NCBI GenBank assembly: GCA_009746045.1
Contig: RPFO01001837.1
Span: 15,001 to 79,000 of the forward strand
Direction of reading: 5' to 3'
From: Mesostigma viride
Lineage: Eukaryota > Streptophyta > Mesostigmatophyceae > Mesostigmatales > Mesostigmataceae
Length of the DNA: 64,000 nucleotides
Numbering within the stretch: the first letter of the stretch is position 1; every line of letters starts with the position of its first letter. Shown here one piece after another: positions 31,500-44,776 of this stretch. The notes under the pieces are model-generated. The model was not told the origin of the DNA, did no database searches, and was given only the letters and a program-made list of their open reading frames with translations. Position numbers and translations under genes: made by a program.

Positions 31500-31730
31500 G
31501 AAAAGACAAGGACCAACCACATGCCCCCACCTACCCTTCGTGCATCCCGCCCTTGACGAGGCACAACCATGTGCCCCCACCTACCCTTTGTGCGTCCCTC
31601 CCTTGACAAGAAACAAGCACGTGCACCTATCTAACCTTTGTGCATCCCTTCCTTGGCAAGGAACAAGCACACCCACCCACCTACTCCACATGCATCCCTC
31701 CCTTGACAAGGAACAAGCACGATCACCCAG
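31500..31730. repeat. Degenerate minisatellite, about 55 bp unit
   Basis: Four imperfect units, each with TGCATCCCTCCCTTGACAAG and ACAAGCACGT-like parts. Confidence 0.7.
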
Positions 31731-31959
31731 CTACCCACTAGCACGGCAGCAAGGCAGACCTTACAATGGCAAGTGATGTTTATCGGTAGAAACTGTTAGA
31801 CAACTAGCAAACGAGCCAGCCGGTGAAGAGCAAGGCACGCATGCAAGGAATTTGTCGTTGCCTATGTCTACGCTTGTGTTTGTCACTGCAGTTGAAATCT
31901 GCATTTGCATCAGCAGGCCCGATCGAACCCCATGTCGCCACCCGCATTTCCACTTATAC

Positions 31960-32370
31960 TTCACGGCCCCTTATTCTTCTCTTGTGCCTGCCTTTGCCCT
32001 AACTGTTACCCTAGCATCTGCCCTTGCCCCTATCCTTTGATCCCCAGTGTTTGCCGTTGCCCTCATCCTTTCCCTAGTGCCTGCCCTTGTCTTCATCTTT
32101 TCCCTTGTGCCTGCCCTTGCCCTTGTCCGTTCCCTCGTGCTTGACTTGTCCTAATCTCTTTCCCTTGCGCCTGCCCTTGCCCTTATCCGCTTCCCTTGTG
32201 CCTGCCCCTGCCCTTGCCCTTGTCATTTCCCTTGAGCCTGCCCTTTTGGCAAGCACAAGTGCCTTTGTCCTTTCCTTGGCCTTGTGCTTGCTCTTCCAGT
32301 TTCCCTTTCCTTTGCTCGTGCGGTTGCCTTTGCTCTTACCCGGGTGCTTGCCCTTGCCGTTTGCAAGCTG
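31960..32370. repeat. Pyrimidine-rich CCCTTG/GTGCCT repeat tract
   Basis: Irregular short-period repeats of GCCCTTGCC and CTTGTGCCT. Frames on the minus strand encode only Lys/Gly/Arg runs and are not credible genes. Confidence 0.7.
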
Positions 32371-33090
32371 CATTATTGTCTTAGCAAGCTAGCAAGTGCA
32401 AACTGGCACTGAGCCAGAAATGCAAGCAAAGCAGCCAGTGTAAATAAGGATGGACGGGAACAGTAGAAAGCTAGGGGTGGCAACGGTGCTAGAGCTCATG
32501 GCAACAAGGTGGTCCCATTCTTGCTGCATTGGGTGCGTTGCGTGGGTGGGATATTGCGAGAGGGGGACATTCTTGCCTTGGTTGTGTTTTCACATGCACC
32601 CGGTGCTTGAATTTATGCGTGCAAGGGTGGCTGGTATCCCAACCAACAGCCTAAGAGGAAAAAGAGTGCTTAGAAAGCAAGAATGACTTAATGTTGGTAA
32701 TAGCAGTGGCGGCGGCAGCAAAAACTGTTGTTATAGATGCAAGCTACAACACTGCGGATGGTTTCTCACACTAATGTGGATAATGATAATGCATGCCACT
32801 TAACGGGACCATATAAACCACAACAAGAATAAATCGTGAGAGCAAAAGAAAGGGGAGTACAAAATGGCCGGCTTACCTAGCTACAGCAAAAAAATTACAT
32901 GAAAAACAAGATAACTCACCTTTGTCGCAGCAGTGACCATATCAGACAGCTCACAAAAACTTGTTGATCCTTGAAACTTCCTGCTTGAAGGCAGCCACCA
33001 ACGGTCTGGAGTTTTCACCCCAGTCCTTCTCAACAGCCAAGGAAAAGGGAAAGAGAGAGGAGGGGTGCGGGAGGGACAAGAGAGCGGGGG
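32371..33090. other. Unassigned CACTA-1 interior
   Basis: No gene or clear repeat is recognised between the pyrimidine-rich tract and the GA microsatellite. Confidence 0.3.
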
Positions 33091-33095
33091 TGGGA

Positions 33096-34290
<1,195 letters not shown>

Positions 34291-34297
34291 AGGGTGG

Positions 34298-34660
34298 TGG
34301 TACACAAATACCGTACAGGTGGTACCATACACAACTGCAGCCAGCACAACAGCGAGTCGCTGCGTACCTGCCGTGGGAAGGAGGGAGGTGGTACACAAAA
34401 ACCGTACAGGTGGTACACAACTGCAGCCAGCACAACAGCGAGTCGCTGCGTACCTGCCGTGGGAAGGAGGGGGGTGGTACACAAATACCGTACAGGTGGT
34501 ACACAACTGCAGCCAGCACAACAGCGAGTCGCTGCGTACCTGCCGTGGGAAGGAGGGAGGTGGTACACAAAAACCGTACAGGTGGTACACAACTGCAGCC
34601 AGCACAACAGCGAGTCGCTGCGTACCTGCCGTGGGAAGGAGGGGGGTGCTACACAAATAT
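34298..34660. repeat. 86-bp minisatellite, about 4.2 copies
   Basis: GGTGGTACACAAATACCG starts units at about 34298, 34389, 34475, 34561 and a partial at 34647; the spacing is 86 bp for the last four. Units are nearly identical. Confidence 0.9.
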
Positions 34661-34666
34661 CCGACC

Positions 34667-35370
34667 TATATATTAGCGATAGCCGCCGCCTATTAAACAG
34701 GTCCTATTCATCACGAGCGTCAACGCCCCGTCATCGCCCCGTCATCGCCCGGCCGAGGGCCTTAACCTGTTAACTGTTTATTCGGAGTGATAGTCAACGA
34801 CCTATACTACCAATAGCTGCCGCATATCAAACATCGGTTTTTCATCGGGCCCGTCGAGGGCGATGACGGTGACGGTCGTCACCGTCATCGCCCTCGACGG
34901 GCCAACATCTAAACTCTTCTCTTAATCAACAATCTATATTACCAATAGCCGCCGCCTATCAAACAGATCCTATTCATCACGCGCGTCAACGCCCCGTCAT
35001 CGCCCCGTCATCGCCCCGTGATCGCCATGCCGAGCCAGCCGAGGGCCAACCTCTTAACTCTTTACATTTGTATTCGGAGTAGTAGTCAACGACCTATATT
35101 ACCAATAGCCGCCGCATATCAAAAAGGTCGTATTCATGACGCCCGTCGAGGGCGATGACGGTGACGCCGTCACCGTCATCGCCCACGGGCCAACATCTAA
35201 ACTCTTCTCTTAATCAACAATCTATATTACCAATAGCCGCCGCCTGTCAAACAGATCCTATTCATCACGCGCGTCAACGCCCCGTCATCGCCCCGTCATC
35301 GCCCCGTCATCGCTCCGTGATCGCCATGCCGACTGCCGAGGGCCAACCTCTTAACTCTTTATTCGGAGTA
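34667..35370. repeat. 292-bp tandem repeat with internal hairpins
   Basis: TACCAATAGCCGCCGCC and CAACGCCCCGTCATCGCCCC recur with 292-bp spacing (34930/35222; related starts 34799/35091). Each period contains a strong hairpin, arms GAGGGCGATGACGGTGAC and its complement, at about 34850-34900 and 35140-35187. Confidence 0.85.
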
Positions 35371-36788
35371 ATAGTTAACTGCCGGCATTGCCATACAAGA
35401 AGAAGCTCTCGATCCTAGGTATAGACTACCTCGGGTATCATCATCGTAATTGCTAGCATCGAGATCATTCATACCTACCGACGATGGCCAGCTGCAAAAG
35501 AAAAATGTCGACCAACAGACAGGACCTATCGCCGGGAACCCTCAAGGCAATAAGGGCGAGACAGGCTTTCACCGTTAAGTAAAGTTGTCCACATCGTGCT
35601 AAGGAATTTGTGCTAATCTATGAGTACCTATATGGACACTTTGTCGCATTTTTTACATGGCAAATAAGCGATGTATGTGTCATGTAGGCTGCCATTGGTG
35701 CATGCATGCATGGGCCAGCAATGATGGTCAGAGGTACATTGTGCCTATGAGATAACCATCGATTTGTTGATCAGCAAGTGATTCATTACGTGAGACAACA
35801 ATATGTTTGGGGGCTAAGCTTCTTACATTGGTCACATGGCCCGCCATAATTGTTTTCTTATGTGTTTAAGGTTAGGGCTCTGTTCATGACTGAACGTCAT
35901 GAACGCGCTCTATTCATGACATTGATTAATTGATTTTAATTAGTCTCATGTCCATGTTGGGGGACCGGGATCTCTGAATTCCCCAAAGAAGATATAGTGG
36001 AAGTCACCCCAAGACGTCAATATCCGTCAAGACGTCAATAACAACATGTATGTCCACAGCTCAGCTAGTAGTCTAAAATATGGGCCTCGAGCTAATCTTG
36101 CACGCAAGCAATGCCTATCATCAAGGATTAATTAATGCCTATCAACAAGGAGACAATCATGCTTGTTAAATTTCCTAGGACCCACAACTGGGGGGTCGTA
36201 GTCTTTGACAATGTCCGCCTGGGCAACGCTACTAATCCTACACATCCGAGGTCCCATGTCTGAATAAGAGGGGTTGAGCGGATGACGCCAACAGTGTCTG
36301 TGCTCTGCATGTCAGCTAAAATCATATCGCGGAGACAAACATATGTGATGCCAGATCTCCTTTGCGGCCGTTCCGAGCTTGGCACTGGATTCGTTGTCCA
36401 CATCGTCGCGTCGCTGCCGCAACACGATGTTTTCTGGCATCCGCGGGCTTTTGGTTCCCGCCGCACATTTGAAAGTGCTGTCCTCCGGCTTTTTGCCTTT
36501 GCACCGTGTGCAGTTCTTGGACGTTTGGAATCATGGCATGGCTAACGTGATGACTGACTAGCTAGACCTTTTCAGTGGTTTTCCATTTGCGGGTATTTCC
36601 TCGTAAATGGTGGGAGAGCGATCGCAGCAATGGTGCTCACCACTAGACACTCCCGGCCAGTTAGGCTAGAAACACACGCCCTGATCAAGCATGCTGTTTC
36701 CGGCCCCACCGTCTAGGTCATCTAGTCGCTCCACACGTAAGCCAGCCATAATTTCAATGCACAAGGATACACATTTCCATCACCATTC
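35371..36788. other. Unassigned CACTA-1 interior
   Basis: Contains frames of up to 112 codons (for example 36128-36466 on the minus strand) without recognisable motifs. I see no supportable gene. Confidence 0.3.
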
Positions 36789-37010
36789 ATCTTCATCATC
36801 CTGAACGACTCGAAAACGCGGAAAAGATAACGGCAGGCTCGAGCTACCATGGTCCGGATTCTCCCGATTTCTGGCCTGCGCTGGTTGTCTCTTTGATATG
36901 GCGGTATGTCCAATGTTGGCCACTGCGTCGCCTAACAGGTTCTTACATGGTCGGCAAGGGCCTGAACATGTAAGAAGATATCTCCCTGGCTGGCCAGTCC
37001 ACAAGGAACC
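36789..37010 (-). pseudogene. Dispersed repeat and LINE ORF2 tail fragment
   Basis: 36789-36898 matches 6076-6183. On the minus strand 36900-37004 encodes GQPGRYLLTCSGPC, the same tail motif as the LINE fragments at 1, 2.9 and 60.1 kb. Confidence 0.5.
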
Positions 37011-37041
37011 AGCACAGACCTCATCTGAATCAACCTGATTA

Positions 37042-37175
37042 ATTAACTAACTACTTAATTCATTTATTAAACTCATGCCCCCATTAGGGAGTCAAGGAGC
37101 ATTAGCTAACCCCGATTAATTAATTAATTAATTAATTAAACACGTGCTCCTGTTGGGGAGTCACGGAGCACCGAA
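37042..37175. repeat. AT-cored palindromic element
   Basis: Two (TTAA)n-like cores with flanking CATGCCCCCATTAGGGAGTC and GTGCTCCTGTTGGGGAGTC arms. Member of the small repeat family also at 401, 58100 and 60405. Confidence 0.6.
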
Positions 37176-37414
37176 GTGCTTTTAATCCCTGTGTGTGCAC
37201 AACAGGAGAAAGGGCAGAGACCCCCAGTCTCCTTCATGCCTAAGGCATGCCACAGCTGCATTCGGGAACGCTAGCTAAACGGACACGCTAACGATCCGGC
37301 AATCTGTGGGTGCAATAAGACCCATGTGAGCATGGCATAACACTAGGAGCGTGGGCAAGTAATCTCATCATAGCCAGGACGTAGCATGGCTGTACTAGGA
37401 CTATACCCCGATCA

Positions 37415-38520
37415 ATGGATGGATGGATGGATGGATGGATGGATGGATGGATGGATGGATGGATGGATGGATGGATGGATGGATGGATGGATGGATGGAT
37501 GGATGGATGGATGGATGGATGGATGGATGGATGGATGGATGGATGGATGGATGGATGGATGGATGGATGGATGGATGGATGGATGGATGGATGGATGGAT
37601 GGATGGATGGATGGATGGATGGATGGATGGATGGATGGATGGATGGATGGATGGATGGATGGATGGATGGATGGATGGATGGATGGATGGATGGATGGAT
37701 GGATGGATGGATGGATGGATGGATGGATGGATGGATGGATGGATGGATGGATGGATGGATGGATGGATGGATGGATGGATGGATGGATGGATGGATGGAT
37801 GGATGGATGGATGGATGGATGGATGGATGGATGGATGGATGGATGGATGGATGGATGGATGGATGGATGGATGGATGGATGGATGGATGGATGGATGGAT
37901 GGATGGATGGATGGATGGATGGATGGATGGATGGATGGATGGATGGATGGATGGATGGATGGATGGATGGATGGATGGATGGATGGATGGATGGATGGAT
38001 GGATGGATGGATGGATGGATGGATGGATGGATGGATGGATGGATGGATGGATGGATGGATGGATGGATGGATGGATGGATGGATGGATGGATGGATGGAT
38101 GGATGGATGGATGGATGGATGGATGGATGGATGGATGGATGGATGGATGGATGGATGGATGGATGGATGGATGGATGGATGGATGGATGGATGGATGGAT
38201 GGATGGATGGATGGATGGATGGATGGATGGATGGATGGATGGATGGATGGATGGATGGATGGATGGATGGATGGATGGATGGATGGATGGATGGATGGAT
38301 GGATGGATGGATGGATGGATGGATGGATGGATGGATGGATGGATGGATGGATGGATGGATGGATGGATGGATGGATGGATGGATGGATGGATGGATGGAT
38401 GGATGGATGGATGGATGGATGGATGGATGGATGGATGGATGGATGGATGGATGGATGGATGGATGGATGGATGGATGGATGGATGGATGGATGGATGGAT
38501 GGATGGATGGATGGATGGAT
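37415..38520. repeat. (ATGG)n satellite, about 276 perfect copies
   Basis: 1106 bp of uninterrupted ATGG. Because 4 is not a multiple of 3 and no stop arises, it gives long open frames on both strands (WMDG and SIHP repeats), which are artefacts. Confidence 0.99.
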
Positions 38521-40930
38521 GTCAGGCTTGTCTTACATGATGCAGTGGAACTTTGGTGCTGGAGGGTTAATTGTGGCCCGGTCTGGTTTAGCTTCAGTGC
38601 TCTCATGGCGGCCTTCATTTGTAATTATTTGAATGCATGCCCATTGGGCCATGCATAGTGTATATTTTTTACGCATGCACGCCCATTATGTATCGCTGGG
38701 TCCATCCCATCAATGCTTGTTTATTGCCAGGTCTGGTGTAAGTAAGTTAGTGCTATCTAGTCTACAAAATCCTCACTACACTTCTCCCCAAAGCGCCCCT
38801 TCCGCTTTGGGGGAGGGGGCTTACCCACATGGGCTGGCGTGTGAGCCGGGACATTGGTCTTCCACCTCTTCTTGTTCTGCATAGGAACAGAGAGCGAAGA
38901 AATGCGGTGTGGGGACCCCTTCTCGTGGTAATGCGTTACATGTACTCCCCACCGGGCTTTGCTCTTCATGGGTTCATAAAGACAACAATTATTCAGTAAG
39001 AATTTAATAAATTAGGAACATATATCCGTTGGGAGTCACTGTTACACATATACCTGAAAAGGGGCATATGATTTTAAATACATTCTGAGCTACAACCTGC
39101 ACGTGCATGAGTTTAGTTAAGGGGACGTGGCGCGCCGAATATTTTCCGCGCGAAAAAATTCGCGGCACCGGCCGTACCGTGAAAAGTGGGTGCTCCGTGC
39201 GCGCACCACTTGCGGAAGTGGCCATGGCGACTGCGTTTAGGCGAAACTAGCAATGTAGGGCTAGAGAAATGCAAAAAAAATGATTGGATGTTGAAGACGA
39301 TGATTTAATGATGATGGATTGCGGCGGCAAGTGGCTGGTTTACAATATCGCTGCTTTCTTTTACTGCCATCGGCATGGGGGGTAATCTGCATTTTTTGGT
39401 CGCGCGGAATAAAATAGAATTCGTGATTGCGGCAGTAAATTCTCAGTTTTGGGGGTCTTTTGACCGTGAAGGATGCATTCATATCGGTAGCATCGAATTC
39501 AAAACCGAACGGGTGCTTTTTGCGACATTTTCGGCCATTCTCTGTAAGTATTTTTTCAGGCCTGCGCAGTGCATGTCGGAACCTTCCATGGAAGAACGGC
39601 CGTTGTTGCGCGCCTGGGCGAGGGATCTACGAGGGCAAGGTATAGATTTGTGGCGACTGTTATCTACTATCAGTTCTTTCTTCGAAGAGCTCATCGTTCG
39701 AAGTTTTTTGCGTTCGTTTTGGTCAGTTTCCGCCAGTTAACTCTCCGTTGCTTGCCGTCGTGTTGACGAATACCTGGCAGCTTTAGCTTGTTTTCGTTGA
39801 TGTCTTGATCAAATCCGCTTCAGTCTCAGCCGATAGATCCTAGGGAAGGCGTAAGGGATTTCATAGCACGTGTTCTGGCAAGGATGTTGTGCGTATGGAC
39901 GCTTCTTGTTGTGTGATAGTGACGCACCCTTTCCTCGCAGCGGCATCACAGCGGTCAGAAGCTGAACGGCCGCCACTGGTTTCTTTGCATTTTATCGTGC
40001 AGGGAAGGAATTTTTGAAATCGGCGATCATGTTGGAGATATTGCATTTGTGTGACTGCATGTAGATAGCTGCCATCATTGGTTTATTTGAGCTTTCCTTG
40101 TTATGATGATGTGACAAGACAGCAATGTTGCTGAGCCAACCATGGTTGACATGGTTGACTGCATACAAGCTTTGTATGCCATGATCTCCTTGGTTCCTTG
40201 CCCTCCATAGTTCCAGTTTGTTGCCCATGTCGGGTAGTGCAGTTAAGGAGTTGTTGCTGTGTTGGTAAGCTTGGTTGGCATAACCCTTACAATCTAACCT
40301 GGGAGAAACATAGAAAATGCTGGTAATGCATGTTAGTGCCATAATCATTATTGCTATTCACGTACTTATAAGTCTGGCCATGCTCGAGGGACGGTGAAGG
40401 AGTATGAGGTGCGTGGCCACCCCTTTGTACTTCACAACATATTCAGCATGGATTTGATCCATGTTGATGGCATGTAAAGTGTGATTGTGTTTACTTGCTT
40501 TCTGAGTGGTCCTTAGCGCCTTGTCAGGTAGTGAGTGGTCGTCTAGGAAACCCATCAGTGCGTGCCACAGTGACCCCCAACCTTGAGCATGTGTCGTCAT
40601 CAGTGTGCTAGAGTTAATTATATGTGCTTTTGATCATAGATTTGCTGAGTTCTTAGCATGAAGTTTACAAGGTAACCTTGGGTAGAGTATAGTGTATGCT
40701 CTCTTGGCATGTATGCCTAGCGATCGTGTCGCTATGCTTGCGCTGGCAAGGTTGGCCATGCCGAGGGCAGGTGAGGGAAGATGTGGTGCCTAGCCGTTTG
40801 CTTATGTTTTGTGATCGAGTGGGGCATGCTTTCTGGCTTTTTGGATGGAAAACAGCATGCCTAAGTGGCCATGTACAAAGAAACCCCCCCTTAAGCTTAT
40901 GTTCAGGTTTTAGCACGCATAACCTTATTA
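38521..40930. other. Unassigned CACTA-1 interior
   Basis: Includes one AT-cored palindromic element arm at 39003-39075 and an unusual GC-rich patch at 39120-39230. A 121-codon frame (39375-39740) and several on the minus strand have no recognisable domains. Confidence 0.3.
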
Positions 40931-40950
40931 CTTGAGCAAGACTTGTCGGA

Positions 40951-41229
40951 ATGACCTGTGTTAAGGGTGGCTGCCACGACGTGATGCAAAGGGAGGGGCA
41001 GGGGGACGATGGGGAAGGTAGTAGTGATGATGAGAATGATGTTGATAATATTCCTTGCCTTGCATGTGCTTCCCCGGATGAAATTGACGGTGTCCCTTTC
41101 CTGCTGTGCAGCACATTCGGGTGCAAGGGAGGACTGCATGGGTGCTGCGCTGACCCCCCGTTGACTAAGGAGCCCAAGGGGGATTGGTTTTGCCCTGCCT
41201 GCCTCGTGCAGGATGCTTACAAGGGCTGA
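40951..41229 (+). CDS. Small PHD-finger protein
   Basis: 93 codons starting MTCVKGGCHDVMQREGQGD. An acidic stretch (DDGEGSSDDENDVDN) is followed by a PHD-type zinc finger: CLAC, then LLCSTFGC, then HGCC, then GDWFCPAC. The last part closely resembles the PHD finger of the gypsy polyprotein (GDWFCPVC). PHD fingers usually read histone H3 tails. The ORF could be one exon of a larger transposon gene, since no start context or splice sites confirm its limits. Near-identical 29-bp direct repeats (ACTTGAGCAAGACTTGTCGG and onward) lie just before and after it. Confidence 0.6.
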   Translation: MTCVKGGCHDVMQREGQGDDGEGSSDDENDVDNIPCLACASPDEIDGVPFLLCSTFGCKGGLHGCCADPPLTKEPKGDWFCPACLVQDAYKG

Positions 41230-42715
41230 TATAGTGACATTTTCTGTTTTAGCGGGCATTTTTTTTAAAACACGTCTGACGCAATAACTTGAGCTAGACT
41301 TGTCGGAATGACCTGGGACTTGGAACACTGCTGTCCCCCTGTTAGCCGGAATTTTTGTTGATTTTGTGGCCTTATCGGAAGTGTTTATGATATGTATATT
41401 CCCAATGTCCGGTAAAAAATGACCTGTTTTGCGGGAAAATTAATAACTGTTCAAGGTTTTGCCATTTCCATGATGTAAATAGCTCAGCAAGCTACAAACT
41501 CAGGGAACTATATGACCTTGATTTTTGGTAGCCAACAAATAAGTGCATTGGCTGGGGCATACTCAGCCCTAATTAGCGTCTTTTGCTATTTATAGCGCAT
41601 TATTGGCGTATATATGGGGGTAGTACCCCCAACAAGTGCATGGACAACTCAATAGAGATGTTATTTAGTGCCCCCAATCATAATTCAGCCTTGTGCAAAT
41701 GAATTTCAAGTGATATTAGCATATGTCAGATTTTTTGGGTTTTGGGGTGCCACCTCCCCTTAACTGGCACCTATACTAGAGGCCTGACATGGGGTGGAGC
41801 TTCAGTGCTTCCCCGCCTTCTCCTTCTCCCACACTGGGTGCTCCGCGTCCTTCTTCTCCGGCCCTGCCCATGGGTGCACCGGCCCCGCCTCCTCCTTCTC
41901 CTCTCGGGACGATTCGCGCTCCACGCATGGCTGCAGCATCAGTTAGCACGGGCAAGACATAGCAGTAACCGCGCTATTGCTGTTCTAGCACCAGCCTAGC
42001 AGACTGCCATGATCACTCAGCAAACCCACGACAGCTAAACCCTTGGCTGTCACAACCAGTCCATGCATCATTAAGTATGGGTACAGGGAAAGCTTCCCGC
42101 ATATCCATGGCCATATGGATGGCAGCAACACAACGACTTGCCCCCTAGCCCCCCGTGCACACACAAAAACGTGGGTCGTGGCTTCCACGCCCCATCCGCC
42201 ATGCATGACAGCGCGTACCTTACTCGCATTCACACCGGGCTGCATCCCAGCGCCGTTGCTGTCCCCATGTGACACGTCGGCTGATTAAGCAGACACACAG
42301 CAGAGTCTGATGTAAACCGCTAAACCCCAAACCCATGCAGACCACAGTCAAGGACGCGTGCATGTCAAGCCATGCCAATTGTGAACCGTACAGCAATTTA
42401 CTTTTCAAGCCTGAAGAGGTGGATAGCAGATACTAGCCTGGAAGAGGTTACAGGGGCACATGTCCATTAGCGAGCGGAACAACACAGCATACACCCTACA
42501 AGCGTACCGCACAATGTCCTCCTGCAATTGTCTGCAGATCTCCCAATGCCGCAGACATCTCCACTGCTCTCATGGCGATTGCAAATGCTTCATGCCGCTG
42601 ACATCTCCACTGCTCTCATGGCGATTGCAAATGCTTGATGCCGCACCTCTGCTTACAGCAGAAAAGCTTCCTCCGGGCGAGGCACCTGACTGGAACCAAC
42701 ACCCATTCCTTGGCT
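41230..42715. other. Unassigned CACTA-1 interior
   Basis: A 48-bp tandem duplication lies at about 42548-42642 (CATCTCCACTGCTCTCATGG twice). Frames of 70-96 codons on the minus strand have no recognisable motif. Confidence 0.3.
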
Positions 42716-43826
42716 TCACAACGTGGCCATGACAGCATCGTGAATCTGCTTCGCCAACGCCCACACTTCAGGACCCGCGCCCTGCACCGCCATGGCCACA
42801 GGCTGCACCGCTGCAATCGATGCAGCATTCACTGCCTGCGCCGCACCATGTACTGCATGCACGAAAGCCAATCCTGGCTCGGTTATCATGGTCTTGCCCG
42901 ATTCCTGCTGCTTCTTCTTCTTCGATGCGGTCATGCGCACTTTATACCCCTTCCTCTCCAAGCACGCCTTCAGCACCTGGCTCGTGCGGTGCTGAATATG
43001 CTTCTGAAGGCGCGCCTTCTAAACACGAAATGTTGGCAATGTATGATTCCCAAACGGCATGATAGGCACATAATCAGTCCCATTAATTGCTTTGCGGCAG
43101 TCAATGCACCAGAACACCTGTTGAAAAAAGAAGGTTATGCGCGCTAGCGATTACCCGCGGCAAGAAGCAATCAACACGCCTCGCTAACAACTGCAACCAC
43201 AATGTAATTCATGACGGGCCACTCACCGCTACCCTGCTCTCCTGATTCAATGTCTCCCCATTCTCAAGGCCTCCATTGTAAACCTCTCCGTCTTCACCAT
43301 CGTCATCGTCTTCCTCTTCCTCCACTCCGACGTATCCGTGTTTCCTTTTCCTAAGATACCTAGGGTTGTTCAAGTCGTATGTGCGGCGTTGGCACACTTC
43401 CAACAAAATTTTGGCCGCCTCTACCCATTACCATTTATTCGTACTATCATACCATATCCAGGCGTTTGAAAAATCATTCCCTCGTTCGAACTTCTACCCC
43501 TGGGCGTCCATGACGAGGCAGTCACGACGGGACGCAGATGCACAAAAATAAAACAAGGCGACATCCCTTCAATCATTGACCAAAAAACAGAATACGCGCA
43601 GAACTTGGATTTCAACACCACGCACCCATTACCAGCGAGCACGGCTGGCCTGCAACCGCCATCATTTCATAACCAGAAGCCAGGGCCCACACTCCATCCC
43701 GTTACCTCATCTTCCACGCACGGCTTCCGCTGCTTCCCTCTGCTCTTTCGCATTCTCCGCCAGCAACCTCGCCTTCTCCTCGTCCAACAATCCACTAAGA
43801 ATAAAATCCCCTCTATTGGACGCCAT
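42716..43826 (-). pseudogene. Three-exon gene of unknown function with an in-frame stop
   Basis: Model: exon 1 43826-43722 (MASNRGDFILSGLLDEEKAR, coiled-coil-like); donor GTGCGT; exon 2 43418-43227 (AAKILLEVCQRRTYDLNNP, then an acidic EEEEDDDDGEDGE run); donor GTGAGT; acceptor TTTTTTCAACAG; exon 3 from 43117 (VFWCIDCRKAINGTDYVPI). Phases agree at both joins. A TAG at 43021-43019 interrupts exon 3, after which the same frame continues (KARLQKHIQHRTSQVLKAC) through a Lys-rich patch to a stop at 42716. I do not recognise the family. It sits within CACTA-1 and may be transposon cargo or an accessory gene; the internal stop suggests decay unless a further intron removes it. Confidence 0.5.
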
Positions 43827-43985
43827 TCAGACGAACTTTGCTAGCGTCTTTTCACCGGCCCCAGCACACATAATCTATAGCCGCTTACTGACAACGGCCG
43901 ACAACGACAACTGCTGAATAGGCGAAAAAGGCTGATAACTACATTTTTATATTTCGCTGCATTTGCTAATAGACACGCACGTTCT

Positions 43986-43990
43986 CCCAC
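43986..43990. repeat. Target-site duplication of Copia-2 (left), CCCAC
   Basis: Repeated at 51997-52001. Confidence 0.92.
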
Positions 43991-44683
43991 AGTTAACGCC
44001 AAGCGCATTGGCGTGATCCTGATTCGGCATATCTCTGCGATTCCAGCGGCACCGGAACGAGTTCATTCCGACAAGTATCAAGAAAGTTATGGCGTTCCGA
44101 CTTCCCGGTCGCGCGCGAGCGCGAGCCGGCTGTTCTTCTAAGTCGGACGTGAATATTTGCCGACGACATATGGGGTCGACAGTAATTCCTGGGCTGACAG
44201 GAATTAGGTGCTGTACCTACGACGGTATTGGATTGATACGTCGTACGCAGGAAATAGGAACCTTAACCTGTGGTCTGTGGGTACCGCAGGCTTAGTCCTG
44301 GACTTCTAGGTGCAGATGCAATAGTCACTGTGGACTGTGCTCTGTGGTCACTGTGCCTGTATGGCAGACCTACTGTATAGGAGTGGGCGCTGTACAGGTA
44401 GTGAATACTGTACCGGGGTGTTATTACTGAGCAGGCCTCCTAGGCTGCTCAGGACTAGCAAGCACAGTGCACAAGTATATAAACAATAGGCCAGTGCCAA
44501 ATGGGCATCTCTTGCGAGCCCGCCTCACGTGTTGTGCCTTGACTTGGCAAGCTCGTGTACAAGCCTCAAGTGTGTGAGCGCTGTAAACATTATCCGATTT
44601 AACAAAGCTCCGTTTCCAACCATATTCACACATTGCTGCATTGCAACCATATCCTTCACATTGCGTGTGCGAAGAACTTAACT
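43991..44683 (+). repeat. Copia-2 5' LTR
   Basis: 693 bp with TATATAAA at 44476-44483. It differs from the 3' LTR at only a few positions. Confidence 0.93.
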
Positions 44684-44776
44684 CAAATTACAACCAGTCT
44701 CAGCGGAACGGCCAGGAGGGTCGTTGCCGGTTGCGGTGTGCAGCGTTTACGACGAGAGGAGCTCGTCTGGTGGTGA

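Noticed and set aside
36128-36466. 112-codon minus-strand frame as a possible transposase exon
   Set aside because: No catalytic motif, no matching splice sites, and no homologous segment elsewhere in the window.
37386-38658. Long open frames of 384-411 codons on both strands
   Set aside because: They are translations of the (ATGG)n satellite; a stop-free tetranucleotide repeat opens several frames automatically.
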